From: Thermoplasmata archaeon | GTDB lineage: Archaea; Thermoplasmatota; Thermoplasmata; Thermoplasmatales; Thermoplasmataceae | Assembly (NCBI GenBank): GCA_021793945.1 | Contig: JAJYRT010000013.1 | Coordinates: 1 to 24,211 of the forward strand | Length of the DNA: 24,211 nt | Reading direction: 5' to 3' | In this document: positions 6,671-15,561 of the stretch, piece after piece | How positions within the stretch are numbered: the stretch's first letter is position 1 | Layout: each line of letters begins with the position of its first letter | Position numbers and translations under genes: made by a program | The notes under the pieces: generated by a model | Told to the model about the DNA's origin: nothing | Seen by the model: only the letters and a program-made list of their open reading frames with translations | Database searches by the model: none

Positions 6671-9600
6671 ATGGAATTATCTTACAGGGACAGCTCTGCT
6701 GGGAATGGGGAATTTTTCAGGAAATATCCGGAAGTTGTGGTGCTCACAGTTCTGGTTGGATTTTACCTGTTCCTTGCAAATTATTTCGCTTGGTCAGTAA
6801 CTTTTCAGGGTGGATTCTTCACAACCTCTGGTGGAAGTGATCCTTATTACAACTGGATCAATGTTCTGCATGTTATACAAACCGGACACTGGCTGAGCTT
6901 CGACCCGACACTCAACTACCCTGTGGGAACCGTGAACCCTAGGACACCGTTTTTCCATCTGCTTGTGGTTTTCATAGCTGTGGTTATGTCTCCATTCATG
7001 AATATAACGAGCGCTGCTCTTCTTACATTTGAGGAACTTGATGCATTTTTTGGAGCCCTTCTCATAATACCCGTATACCTGATCGGAAAGGAGGTATTTG
7101 GAAAGAAGGGGGGGATGGTTGCTGCTCTCCTGTACACCCTCATGCCAAGCAACATCAGTGCAGGTTACCTTTCTGATGGAAGGATACACACGCCCGAACT
7201 GATCTTTGTGCTTTTTGCAATATATTTCTTTGAAAGAACAATAGTAACAATGAACAAGGGAAAGATCGTGGATAAATTGTATCCACCAACCAGGATCTTA
7301 TCCTCGATTTACAATTACTACAAGCAAAACCGACTCGCAACCATATACGCACTCTTCGCAGGCGCTTCATTGGGGGCACTGATGCTGTCATGGCAGGGTT
7401 ATGCCTATGCCGTGGTTATCCTGCTGCTCTATGTTTTAATTCAGTATATCATCAACCTTTTCCTCAAGAGACCCAGTGATTATCTTGTGTATGCTACCGC
7501 GATTACGGTATTGTTTGGATTCTTCCTCGGAGCTTATTATTATATCGGAATCGGGAACTATTCTACATGGTTCACTCCAGTCCTTCTGCTGAGCATCCTT
7601 GTCATATTTATGGGATTCGTGTTCATGGCCATCAGGAGCAGGCCCTGGATCATCTCTGTTCCCGTTATTGCCATACTCGGAGCTGCTCTTCTTGCTGCGC
7701 TTGCCATATTCGACAAGTCAAGCTTCAATACCCTGATCAGCGGTGATGGCTATTTCATAAAGACAAGGGTATATCAGACAATAGCGGAAGCCGCTTCACT
7801 CCCTCTTGGACAGTATATTTCGGGCTTTGGTGTCTTCGAATTCGTTCTGGGTATGGGAGGGATAGCCTATGCCATATACATGTATTTCAAGGAGAAGAAG
7901 GATGCGATGTTTTTCGTCCTGGTGTTTTCCCTTGTTTCAATATACATGAGCTTCGAGGCCGCAAGGTTCAACATAACTGCCGCACCGGCATATGCAATAC
8001 TTGGCGCCGGACTTCTGATGTATTTCGCTCACCTTGTAAAGCTCTATGATCTGAAAAAGAGAAGCGGAGCTCCATCTGCCAGCGTCAGGAAGGCTATCAA
8101 GGGCAACATAAGCTGGGTCCACATCGTGTTTGTATTCATTATAGTGGCGCTGCTTATCGTTCCGTCCGGTCTTGGAGTAATATCCTCTTCCATACCCGTT
8201 AACAATGCCGCAAAATATAACCAGGAAATTTATAATGCTGTCCCGGGCATACTGCAGCCGCCTAACTTCACCGCAAGCAGCCTTTACTACGTCGGTGCCA
8301 CAGGCAGCCTGATAGACAATAAATCGCAGCCACTTGCGCAATCCTTCGCATGGCTTTCCACCCAGGATTCGAAACAGCCAATCAATGACAAACCTGCGTA
8401 CGTTTCATGGTGGGATTACGGTTTCCAGGAACTGGAGCAGGGACTCCATCCCACGGTTGCCGATGACTTCCAGCAAGGATACCAGGTTGCTGGGCAGATC
8501 TTGCTGGCGCAAAATCAGAGCCAGATTTTAGCCCTTTTCATTGCGAGGACCATTGAAGTTGAGTACAACAAGTCTGCGAATGGTTTCACGCCAAGCGTCA
8601 ATAATGTCCTTACATATTACTTTGGATCGGCAGAGGCTTCATTCCTCGCAAAGATATATGTAAACCCGGAAGCGTATAGCTCCCTGATACTGAAAAATCC
8701 ATCCATCTATGGGCAATATATAAACAGCATCGGGCCGACAAATGCATATTTTGCCTTAATCAAGGGCCAACTTGCCTCGAAATATTCCATGAATACCCTC
8801 GTTAATGCCTATTCCGCACTTGAACAGGTGACGGGATATTCAATAAAGTACATACAGGCAGATCACACCCTCTTCCCATCTTCGGTGAACAATACCGGTA
8901 CATTCTATGCTCCCGCCTACCTTACAGATACCCCGTCATACTCAACCGCAGGAGGTGGCGTTGTTCCGACCGCTTTCTATAATGTCATAGTTGACACAAC
9001 AAATGGCACTTACACCCTGCAGAACACCCCCACTTCAGCCACTGTCACAAATGAATACCTGCAGTACACTTCAGCCTTCTATAATTCCACGATTTATCGC
9101 CTCCAGATAGGATTCCCGGGGAGCGCCGTCGGCGTTACCAATGGAATACCAGGTCTAGCTAGCGGCACGTCAAACCTCACTGTAATGCCCGCCTGGAACA
9201 TGAGCAACTTCGAGATTGTCTATGAACTGATTCCGTGGAATCCATATACCAATTATGCTGCTCATCCCGGTGCGTGGCAGGATATCCCACTGCAGCAGGC
9301 TTACACCTACTTGAGGGAGGGCATCGGAACCGCTGTGATTTTCCCGTCAACTTCTCAGATGCTTGGAAGCAGCGATCCCATAGTTGCATATTATCCAGGC
9401 GCAATAATCACTGGCAGGGTTACAAACCCAAGCGGGCTTCCGGTTGGTGGTGTCAATGTCACAGTTTACGACCAGTACGGAATACCACACAGTGTGGTAC
9501 ATACCAACGCCAACGGATATTACAATATAACTGCTGTACCAGGCAACGATACCGTGGTATTCAGCACGGGTTCCATGAACCCGCTTTATCTCTATGGAAA

Positions 9601-12600
9601 GAACATACTAAAGGAACAGTCCGTTTATGTGTCGAACCAGCAGGCGGAGAGACTGTCGCTGTCAGTGAATTCGACCACGGGAATGCCTAACTATTATATT
9701 CAGGATAACTACCAGGTAAAGAGCTCACAGATATCCGGTACAGCGTTCATGGAATACCAGAATGTCCCGTTCGCGAATGCGTCCAAACCTGGGCAGTTTA
9801 ACGCGAAGAAGATACAGACCGGCACTGTTTTCCTCACAAATTCAACATACAATACAAACCTGTCAATACCCATTGTGAATGGCGCTTACATCCTGAATAA
9901 CATCCAGCCCTACAACTATCAGGAATCTCTGCTTGTGAACGGAACATATTATCCGAATATACTTCAGGCAAACATCACCATAGGAGGAAACCTTGTCTAC
10001 GATGCCACCGTCTACTTTGACAGTATCTTCGTCAACACATCCTCTGCTCCCGGGTTATCCCCTGGCTACACCGTAAAAGCAGTGGACGGTTCGACAGTAT
10101 ATTCGAACGTAACCAATGCTGCAGGACACGCTACCTTATGGGTACAGCCCGGAACCTACTCCGTATACGCCATGAAGGGAAGCTCACAGACTAACACTGC
10201 CAGCATAACGTTCTCTAACTGGGGAAAGAATTCAACCACAAACCTGTCTGCATCTCTTAGCGGAACTGTCTCGGGAAAGATCTTTAATGCCAACCCCGGA
10301 ACTACTGTGTACCTGTATCCAGACGGGCAGATATCCAGTGCGTATAAGACGTTGCTGAACACCAATGACGAATTCTCCATAAACGTGCCATATGGGATTT
10401 ACACACTATATGCATCCAGCGGTAACTATTCTGTCGCCAAGACTGTTAACGTTGAATCGAATACCTCCGTGAACGCGGTCATGAGCCTCTCCTATCCATT
10501 GACTGTCTCTGCATCCCTGCCAGGAGTTTCTGCTTACAGCGGCTACTATGAGATAATGAGCAACTCCACTCTTCTCAAGTATTCGTATTCATCTCCCGGT
10601 CCGTACACCATAATGTTGCCTGTAGGCTTTTATGGAATAGCGTCCGCTGTAACATACCTGGGAAATTTCCAGGTGGGATTCCAGAATATTTATCTGGTTT
10701 CAACAAGGAGCATAGCACCGGATCTGACGTACGCTAACCAGGAAACGGTGTTTCTGCACGAATCATCGAGCACAGGACCTCACATAGGATCTGGCGTTTC
10801 CGTTCTTTACTCATCGGGTCATCCTGTTTATTTTGGAACCGTAAGCTCCGGAACTGCCACGCTTTATTATACAAACCAGAGCAAACCAGACCTCAGTATG
10901 TATTCAATGAGCGCACTGTATACGTCCTCCACTGTCCAGATCACTGGAAGCACGCTGAATTATTCCATGACACCGATGGTTATCAATGCTACATTTTCAC
11001 TGGTAAACCAGGGGACGAGCCTAAATGGCAATGTCAACCTGACCCTGACCGGAACCAATACATACTTTCTGTCAGGGAATGAGAAGGCAATATCTACCGA
11101 TGTGGTGCCCGGAATATATTTGGCTTCGGCCAGCAACGGAACCTCGTCCCTGAAGTTCTCCGAACCGGTAATTGTCATTCCAAACGTCCCGGCTCAGCAT
11201 TTCTACATCAATTCAACACCCCTGGCCACGCTGAAAGTAAATGCAACAAACTACGTGGTATTCAATTCCACAGGGAACCCCATCAACGCAAGCGCCCCCC
11301 TACCTTTTGGAAACTATCTGGTATATACATACTCTAATGTTTCCGGGAATGCAAAAGCTTCCTGGAACCTGTATTCCCTGATCGCAAACAGGGTCGTTAC
11401 CCCTGTGAACGTTTCCGCAAGATCTATAACCTTGAAGAATTCGCTTGGCGTGAGCGGCGGCCACTATGAAATAACTGTCAACGGCACTCCAGCTAATCTG
11501 TCCTCAAGCCCTGTTTACCTTCCAACGGGAAGTTACAGTATTCATTATTATAACACCGTTGTAAATTCAACCGGGTCTTACATCATCTCAGGTAGCGGAA
11601 CGATTTCAGCAAGCACAACAAATTCGTTCACGGTAAGTGTAACATCAACGCCCGTAACCACCGTGCTTACTGGAATAGTATCCTACCATGGCCAGAAAAT
11701 GGAAAATACGGTCATCGAAATTATGTCATCCTCCGGTACATTCCTTGCGAAAACTACTACTAATTCATTTAACTATTACAAGATCAGCCTTCCAACGGGG
11801 ACATGGGAAATTTACGCCCTTAACAATGCAACAGGAACCGGATATTTCGGTGGTGTTACCATACCTGCGTTCAGCGGAACTTACTATGACAACATAAGCC
11901 TGGTGAATGCATACGCCACCTCGGTAGCAGTTACGGTGGGGTCCAGATCCATGAACACAAACGTGATGATTACTGAATACCCGAATAACATTGCCTATAA
12001 CTCGTCGGAAGCATCCATTCTTCTGCCTCAGGGTAACTATTCATTCTATGCAAGTGTCACCCAGACAATGACCGCGTTCAACGGTACGGTGCTAACAGTT
12101 ACTTACAGCGAAAACGACACGTTGGACATTAACTCGGCTCAATCCGTCACCCTGGCTCTATCCCAGCAGGTGACTGGAAGTGTAGTCATTAGCCAGGGGA
12201 AACATTATCCATCCCTCAGCACTGGACTTGATCTTACTAACAGTACAGTTGTGGAGTTCAACGTCACAAACCAACAGAATGTGTACAATGACGTGACCCT
12301 GAGTTCAGGCAGCCCGTCATGGAAAATAATGTTCAATGAAACCATGTTTGGGCTAGCTCCGGGACAAACCAGAAGTGTCAATGCCACCGTGTATGCTATG
12401 GACAACCCGCAGGCTGGAGTTGACGCCATCCCCATAAACATGAGCTATTCATCGTCTACCTCTTCTGGCATAGTCAACATTGATGTTGTACAGAGGCTCT
12501 CTTTCTCCAGTCATGTAAATTCCATTTTCGGAACTCCACAAGGAAGCAATCTCGTCTATATGGTTACCCTTACCAATACAGGGAATGCTCCGATTACAGT

Positions 12601-13003
12601 GACCGGGCAGATTAACAGTTCTGCAACGAATGCAAGGGATTATGGCTGGAATGCTACGCTCGTTTACAATGGAAAGGCAGCAGGAAAAATAACAATACCA
12701 TACGCCAAGTCACTGACCGTTGAAATAGTGCTTTCCCCAACAACACAAGCCTTTGCTCCAGGTGCTACGATTAGTGCAAATTTCAACGCCACAATTAATG
12801 GAAGCACAGTGAATGAACCCATCTCCTTTACCATGGAGTACCCCTATGCCAGCATCACTCCGTCACCCAGTGGAAACGGAATTATAGCGAATTACACAGG
12901 AGATGCCCTTTCAACACTGATAACGGGAATAATAATCATTGCCGTAACAGTCGCGGGAGGATTGTTCATTGCATCATATAGAGGAAGGAGGTTCCGTAGA
13001 TGA
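6671..13003 (+). CDS. aglB: giant AglB/STT3 oligosaccharyltransferase with extracellular beta-module tail
   Basis: Transfers lipid-linked glycan to Asn of N-X-S/T sequons on the outer membrane face. Residues ~19-503 hold about 13 membrane helices and the catalytic loop motifs: GGSDPYYNW (D57), SDGRIHTPE (D169), and the TIxE motif TIAE at 370-373. The soluble domain starts near 505 with the catalytic WWDYG at 580-584. Typical archaeal enzymes end at 600-1000 residues; this one reaches 2110. A carboxypeptidase-regulatory-like module (GRVTNPSGLPVGGVNVTVYD) begins near 914. Eight degenerate P-x-G-x-Y/W modules lie between ~1155 and 1800. An Ig-like stretch (YMVTLTNTGNAPITVTG) precedes a C-terminal helix (LITGIIIIAVTVAGGLFIA) and a basic tail. 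The tail is full of sequons. The stop overlaps the next gene's ATG by 4 nt (ATGA). I could not place the DK motif with confidence. Confidence 0.93.
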   Translation: MELSYRDSSAGNGEFFRKYPEVVVLTVLVGFYLFLANYFAWSVTFQGGFFTTSGGSDPYYNWINVLHVIQTGHWLSFDPTLNYPVGTVNPRTPFFHLLVVFIAVVMSPFMNITSAALLTFEELDAFFGALLIIPVYLIGKEVFGKKGGMVAALLYTLMPSNISAGYLSDGRIHTPELIFVLFAIYFFERTIVTMNKGKIVDKLYPPTRILSSIYNYYKQNRLATIYALFAGASLGALMLSWQGYAYAVVILLLYVLIQYIINLFLKRPSDYLVYATAITVLFGFFLGAYYYIGIGNYSTWFTPVLLLSILVIFMGFVFMAIRSRPWIISVPVIAILGAALLAALAIFDKSSFNTLISGDGYFIKTRVYQTIAEAASLPLGQYISGFGVFEFVLGMGGIAYAIYMYFKEKKDAMFFVLVFSLVSIYMSFEAARFNITAAPAYAILGAGLLMYFAHLVKLYDLKKRSGAPSASVRKAIKGNISWVHIVFVFIIVALLIVPSGLGVISSSIPVNNAAKYNQEIYNAVPGILQPPNFTASSLYYVGATGSLIDNKSQPLAQSFAWLSTQDSKQPINDKPAYVSWWDYGFQELEQGLHPTVADDFQQGYQVAGQILLAQNQSQILALFIARTIEVEYNKSANGFTPSVNNVLTYYFGSAEASFLAKIYVNPEAYSSLILKNPSIYGQYINSIGPTNAYFALIKGQLASKYSMNTLVNAYSALEQVTGYSIKYIQADHTLFPSSVNNTGTFYAPAYLTDTPSYSTAGGGVVPTAFYNVIVDTTNGTYTLQNTPTSATVTNEYLQYTSAFYNSTIYRLQIGFPGSAVGVTNGIPGLASGTSNLTVMPAWNMSNFEIVYELIPWNPYTNYAAHPGAWQDIPLQQAYTYLREGIGTAVIFPSTSQMLGSSDPIVAYYPGAIITGRVTNPSGLPVGGVNVTVYDQYGIPHSVVHTNANGYYNITAVPGNDTVVFSTGSMNPLYLYGKNILKEQSVYVSNQQAERLSLSVNSTTGMPNYYIQDNYQVKSSQISGTAFMEYQNVPFANASKPGQFNAKKIQTGTVFLTNSTYNTNLSIPIVNGAYILNNIQPYNYQESLLVNGTYYPNILQANITIGGNLVYDATVYFDSIFVNTSSAPGLSPGYTVKAVDGSTVYSNVTNAAGHATLWVQPGTYSVYAMKGSSQTNTASITFSNWGKNSTTNLSASLSGTVSGKIFNANPGTTVYLYPDGQISSAYKTLLNTNDEFSINVPYGIYTLYASSGNYSVAKTVNVESNTSVNAVMSLSYPLTVSASLPGVSAYSGYYEIMSNSTLLKYSYSSPGPYTIMLPVGFYGIASAVTYLGNFQVGFQNIYLVSTRSIAPDLTYANQETVFLHESSSTGPHIGSGVSVLYSSGHPVYFGTVSSGTATLYYTNQSKPDLSMYSMSALYTSSTVQITGSTLNYSMTPMVINATFSLVNQGTSLNGNVNLTLTGTNTYFLSGNEKAISTDVVPGIYLASASNGTSSLKFSEPVIVIPNVPAQHFYINSTPLATLKVNATNYVVFNSTGNPINASAPLPFGNYLVYTYSNVSGNAKASWNLYSLIANRVVTPVNVSARSITLKNSLGVSGGHYEITVNGTPANLSSSPVYLPTGSYSIHYYNTVVNSTGSYIISGSGTISASTTNSFTVSVTSTPVTTVLTGIVSYHGQKMENTVIEIMSSSGTFLAKTTTNSFNYYKISLPTGTWEIYALNNATGTGYFGGVTIPAFSGTYYDNISLVNAYATSVAVTVGSRSMNTNVMITEYPNNIAYNSSEASILLPQGNYSFYASVTQTMTAFNGTVLTVTYSENDTLDINSAQSVTLALSQQVTGSVVISQGKHYPSLSTGLDLTNSTVVEFNVTNQQNVYNDVTLSSGSPSWKIMFNETMFGLAPGQTRSVNATVYAMDNPQAGVDAIPINMSYSSSTSSGIVNIDVVQRLSFSSHVNSIFGTPQGSNLVYMVTLTNTGNAPITVTGQINSSATNARDYGWNATLVYNGKAAGKITIPYAKSLTVEIVLSPTTQAFAPGATISANFNATINGSTVNEPISFTMEYPYASITPSPSGNGIIANYTGDALSTLITGIIIIAVTVAGGLFIASYRGRRFRR
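10140..12070 (+). repeat. eight degenerate PxGxY beta-modules within AglB
   Basis: The translated tail carries recurring short units, each a proline-glycine turn followed by Y/W and a strand: QPGTYSVYA, PYGIYTLYA, PVGFYGIAS, VPGIYLASA, PFGNYLVYT, PTGSYSIHY, PTGTWEIYA and PQGNYSFYA. Starts are near residues 1159, 1239, 1316, 1478, 1544, 1617, 1707 and 1785, so spacing is about 65-160 residues. They resemble PEGA or carboxypeptidase-regulatory-like folds. Conservation is at protein level only; I see no DNA-level repeat. Confidence 0.65.
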
Positions 13004-13770
13004 ACAAGTTACTCGCCATATTGATAATCGCAATCATGGCGTTGCCCGCCATTGCAATGGTATCTGCTGCGTCTCCAATTCCGATAGTCGACAATGTTTC
13101 AGTCACCATCCCCAGCAACGTATACACGGGACAGAGCTTCACCGTTTATGTGAACAATTCAGTAGGCTTCAGCAATTACACAACCGAGGCATACTTCTCA
13201 GGTGAAAACCTGACCGGATTCTCTCCGACAAGCACCTTCGAGAATTATGGAGGCAGCAACCCCTCAGCATCTTTCTCTGTAACTGCGCCGCTATCCCCGC
13301 AGACCATATACATTGCCGTTATAACCAGTGCTCTTTACCATGGGCAATATGTAAATTACTCCCATACCTTTGCTATCAACGTATACAACCCCATAACCCT
13401 CCGTGCAACCATAACAAATAGCCAGGCATTCGCCATAAACAACGTCGTGGTCTCCTTTGTGTTAAACGGGAATCTATACGGCACAAAGACCGTGAATCTC
13501 TCCGCAGATTCTTCCCAGGTTGTGTCTCTTGAACTCCTCAGTTCTGAACTCGGAACTGGATCATACACACTTATTGTTTCCGTAAACAACCCACTCATCA
13601 AGGTTAACGGCGGCACGCAAAGCGCATCGATCACATTTTACAACGGCACCCCCCCAAATTACGACTGGATTTACTATGTAGCTGCGGGCGTGTTCATCTT
13701 CATGGTGATACTGGTTCTTGGATCCGGAAGGAGACCCAACAGGCCGAGCAACCCAAAATGGAGAAGATAA
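13000..13770 (+). CDS. membrane-anchored surface glycoprotein coupled to aglB
   Basis: 256 residues. A signal peptide spans ~1-24 (LLAILIIAIMALPAIAMVSA). The outer part (~25-220) has two beta-sandwich-like segments: residues 27-128, and 129-212 with a CARDB-like pattern (LRATITNSQAFAINNVVVSFVLNG). One membrane helix follows at 222-241, then a basic cytoplasmic tail (GRRPNRPSNPKWRR). Seven N-X-S/T sequons are present (N32, N52, N59, N70, N119, N166, N215). The ATG overlaps the aglB stop by 4 nt, so the two are almost certainly co-transcribed and translationally coupled. I infer an accessory subunit of the oligosaccharyltransferase or a dedicated substrate/surface partner. No catalytic motif is seen and no named family is claimed. 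Confidence 0.8.
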   Translation: MNKLLAILIIAIMALPAIAMVSAASPIPIVDNVSVTIPSNVYTGQSFTVYVNNSVGFSNYTTEAYFSGENLTGFSPTSTFENYGGSNPSASFSVTAPLSPQTIYIAVITSALYHGQYVNYSHTFAINVYNPITLRATITNSQAFAINNVVVSFVLNGNLYGTKTVNLSADSSQVVSLELLSSELGTGSYTLIVSVNNPLIKVNGGTQSASITFYNGTPPNYDWIYYVAAGVFIFMVILVLGSGRRPNRPSNPKWRR

Positions 13771-13771
13771 T

Positions 13772-14284
13772 CTAATCCTTCAGCTGCTTCATTATCTCCA
13801 TAAATTTTTCCCTGTGTTTTTTTGCGGATTCCATGGCAAGGGTTACTGCCTCTTCGGGGTTGGATGCCCTGATGAATTTCCCTTCCTGTTTCTTCCTGGG
13901 AACTATTTCTACGGAATCCAGTGAGATAACGTCCTTTCCTTCGCTTATTGCGAATGATGCTTCCGACAGGGTCCCGGCTGATCCGTCAATGGCAATGACG
14001 GATTCCCCTGCCCTTACGACCAGGAAATTCCGCGCAAAGCCCATGCCTGTAGGAATGGAGACTGAGAGGTGGGAGTTCCCCTCAAGCGGACTGTATCCAG
14101 GGAGTATTCCAACTACGATTCCGTCATTGCTCTTGACCCCGTTCGCAACACACTCCATAACGCCTGAAAGGCCACCGCAAAACACTATCGATCTGCTTTT
14201 TGCAAGTAACTCCCCGACCCTGTATGCTGTCCTGCAGTATTCATCGGTGATTGTGCTTCCACCTATCACAGAAATGTTGTACAC
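13772..14284 (-). CDS. TIGR00725/LOG-like Rossmann-fold protein
   Basis: 170 residues with the nucleotide-binding fold of the LOG/lysine-decarboxylase-like superfamily: ISVIGGS at the N-terminus, VFCGGLSGVMECVANG at 34-49, ILPG at 60-63, IPTGMGFARN at 77-86, and DGSAGTLSE at 100-108, which replaces the PGGxGTxxE of phosphoribohydrolase-active LOG proteins. This variant is common in the short prokaryotic TIGR00725 group, whose substrate is unsettled. It may hydrolyse nucleotide monophosphates or just bind nucleotides. The stop is 1 nt from the convergent stop of the glycoprotein gene. The 86-nt spacer before Nep1 is a divergent promoter region; a possible TATA (AGATTAATG, 14306-14314) would make this transcript leaderless. 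Confidence 0.85.
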   Translation of the reverse strand: MYNISVIGGSTITDEYCRTAYRVGELLAKSRSIVFCGGLSGVMECVANGVKSNDGIVVGILPGYSPLEGNSHLSVSIPTGMGFARNFLVVRAGESVIAIDGSAGTLSEASFAISEGKDVISLDSVEIVPRKKQEGKFIRASNPEEAVTLAMESAKKHREKFMEIMKQLKD

Positions 14285-14337
14285 AACTACATCAGTTTAT
14301 TCTTGGCATTAATCTTTCTCCCGGCGCACTGGACCGA

Positions 14338-14347
14338 TATTTATAAT
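14338..14347 (+). promoter_or_regulatory. TATA box for nep1
   Basis: TATTTATAAT is centred about 28 nt before the GTG at 14371. No SD is present, so this looks like a leaderless transcript that begins with a GTG codon. Confidence 0.5.
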
Positions 14348-14370
14348 TCTGGATAAGGGCTACCCCCATC

Positions 14371-15042
14371 GTGCTAACCATAATTATTGCCGATGCTGAA
14401 CTTGAAACAATTCCACCTGAGATGAGGGATGACTATTCAATTAGAAAGATAGCCGGAGAGAGGAAAAAGAAAGTTGATGGAATCATCCTTGATTCAAATT
14501 ACATGCATTCCGCAATAGACCGATATTTTCCCGGAGAATCCAATAGAAGAGGAAGACCGGACATAATACACATATTCCTTCTTGTGGCAATGGACTCCAT
14601 ACTGAACAGAATGGGAAACCTTAGGGTCAGGATACACACAAGGAATGACCTTGTTATCGACATTTCAGCGGATACAAGGCTTCCCAGGGCGTACAACAGG
14701 TTCATCGGCCTTTTCGAGAAGTTGTTTGCCGAGGGAAGGATCGTTGCTGACGGAAAGACCCTGCTACAGGTGCAGAAAGGAACGCTGAATTCCGCAATAG
14801 ACAGACCTGCAGAAAGGGTGCTGGCAATGGCACCTGACGCCGTCATCAAGCCGGTTGATTCCGTTATATCTGGGCCAGAGAATATGACAGTGATCATAGG
14901 TGGATTTTCAGAGGGGAATTACAGGTCGAATGTGGATCGGTTTGAAAAAGCGTCCATTTTCAATGAAGAACTTACGATCTGGTCTGTTGGCATGGAAGTC
15001 ATAACGCAGTATGAGAGGGTCTTGAGGGACAATCCACAATAA
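14371..15042 (+). CDS. nep1: 16S rRNA pseudouridine N1-methyltransferase Nep1 (Emg1)
   Basis: 223-residue SPOUT-class methyltransferase that N1-methylates a pseudouridine in the small-subunit rRNA using S-adenosylmethionine, an archaeal/eukaryotic ribosome-biogenesis step. The family hallmark RRGRPDIIH is at 59-67, followed by the helix with DSILNRMGNLRVRIHTRND. The knotted SAM-binding end has IIGGFSEGNY at 175-184 (usually GGFPHG) and the final SVGMEVITQYE. GTG start, supported by the TATA spacing. The next genes on the strand are S15 and a DHH nuclease, fitting a translation/information cluster, but a separate S15 promoter is likely in the 76-nt gap. Confidence 0.94.
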   Translation: MLTIIIADAELETIPPEMRDDYSIRKIAGERKKKVDGIILDSNYMHSAIDRYFPGESNRRGRPDIIHIFLLVAMDSILNRMGNLRVRIHTRNDLVIDISADTRLPRAYNRFIGLFEKLFAEGRIVADGKTLLQVQKGTLNSAIDRPAERVLAMAPDAVIKPVDSVISGPENMTVIIGGFSEGNYRSNVDRFEKASIFNEELTIWSVGMEVITQYERVLRDNPQ

Positions 15043-15118
15043 TGCATCTTCGCAGGCGGAAGTGTCAAAAAATAGATTAATACCTTTGCTATGAAGAATA
15101 AATCAGGAGATACTGTTA

Positions 15119-15556
15119 ATGGCACGAATGCACACTAGAAAGAGAGGAAAATCAGGATCACACAGGGTATATGGACAGGGCAAGCCTGCGTGGCTTGGAA
15201 TGGGAGACGATGAGATAGTCAAGACTGTTCTTGAACTTAACAAGCAGGGAATGTCACATTCAGTGATTGGAATAAAGCTCAGGGATCAGTACGGAATACC
15301 CGGCACAAAACCCGTGCTGGGGAAGAAGATAGGCACAATACTGTCTGAAAACGGAATTAAGGAAGAGTTGCCGGAGGATCTTTCACACTTAATAAACAGG
15401 TACAAGAACGTAAGGAAGCACACAGAATCCAACAAGAAGGATATGAGCAACATAAGAGGAGAAATGCTCATAATGTCTAAGATGCTGAGACTTGTAAGGC
15501 ACTACAAGCGTACTGGAAGCATTGCTCCAGAGTGGAACCTCAGCAAAGTCCTGTAA
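15119..15556 (+). CDS. rps15: 30S ribosomal protein S15 (uS15)
   Basis: 145 residues, the archaeal/eukaryotic (S13-like) form with an N-terminal extension ([19 protein letters not shown]...PAWLGM) before the four-helix S15 core. The core ends in the 16S-binding stretch [20 protein letters not shown]. It binds the central domain of 16S rRNA early in assembly. ATG start with GGAGA 8 nt upstream. A possible TATA (AATAGATTAATAC, 15071-15083) would give a leader of about 18 nt. The 3' end is directly followed, or overlapped, by the DHH nuclease gene, a pairing common in archaea. Confidence 0.97.
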   Translation: MARMHTRKRGKSGSHRVYGQGKPAWLGMGDDEIVKTVLELNKQGMSHSVIGIKLRDQYGIPGTKPVLGKKIGTILSENGIKEELPEDLSHLINRYKNVRKHTESNKKDMSNIRGEMLIMSKMLRLVRHYKRTGSIAPEWNLSKVL

Positions 15557-15561
15557 TCAAG

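Noticed and set aside
9177..9690. Alternative frames of 75 to 151 codons inside aglB
   Set aside because: They lie inside a clearly coding frame, have low-complexity or cysteine/arginine-rich translations, and no start signals.
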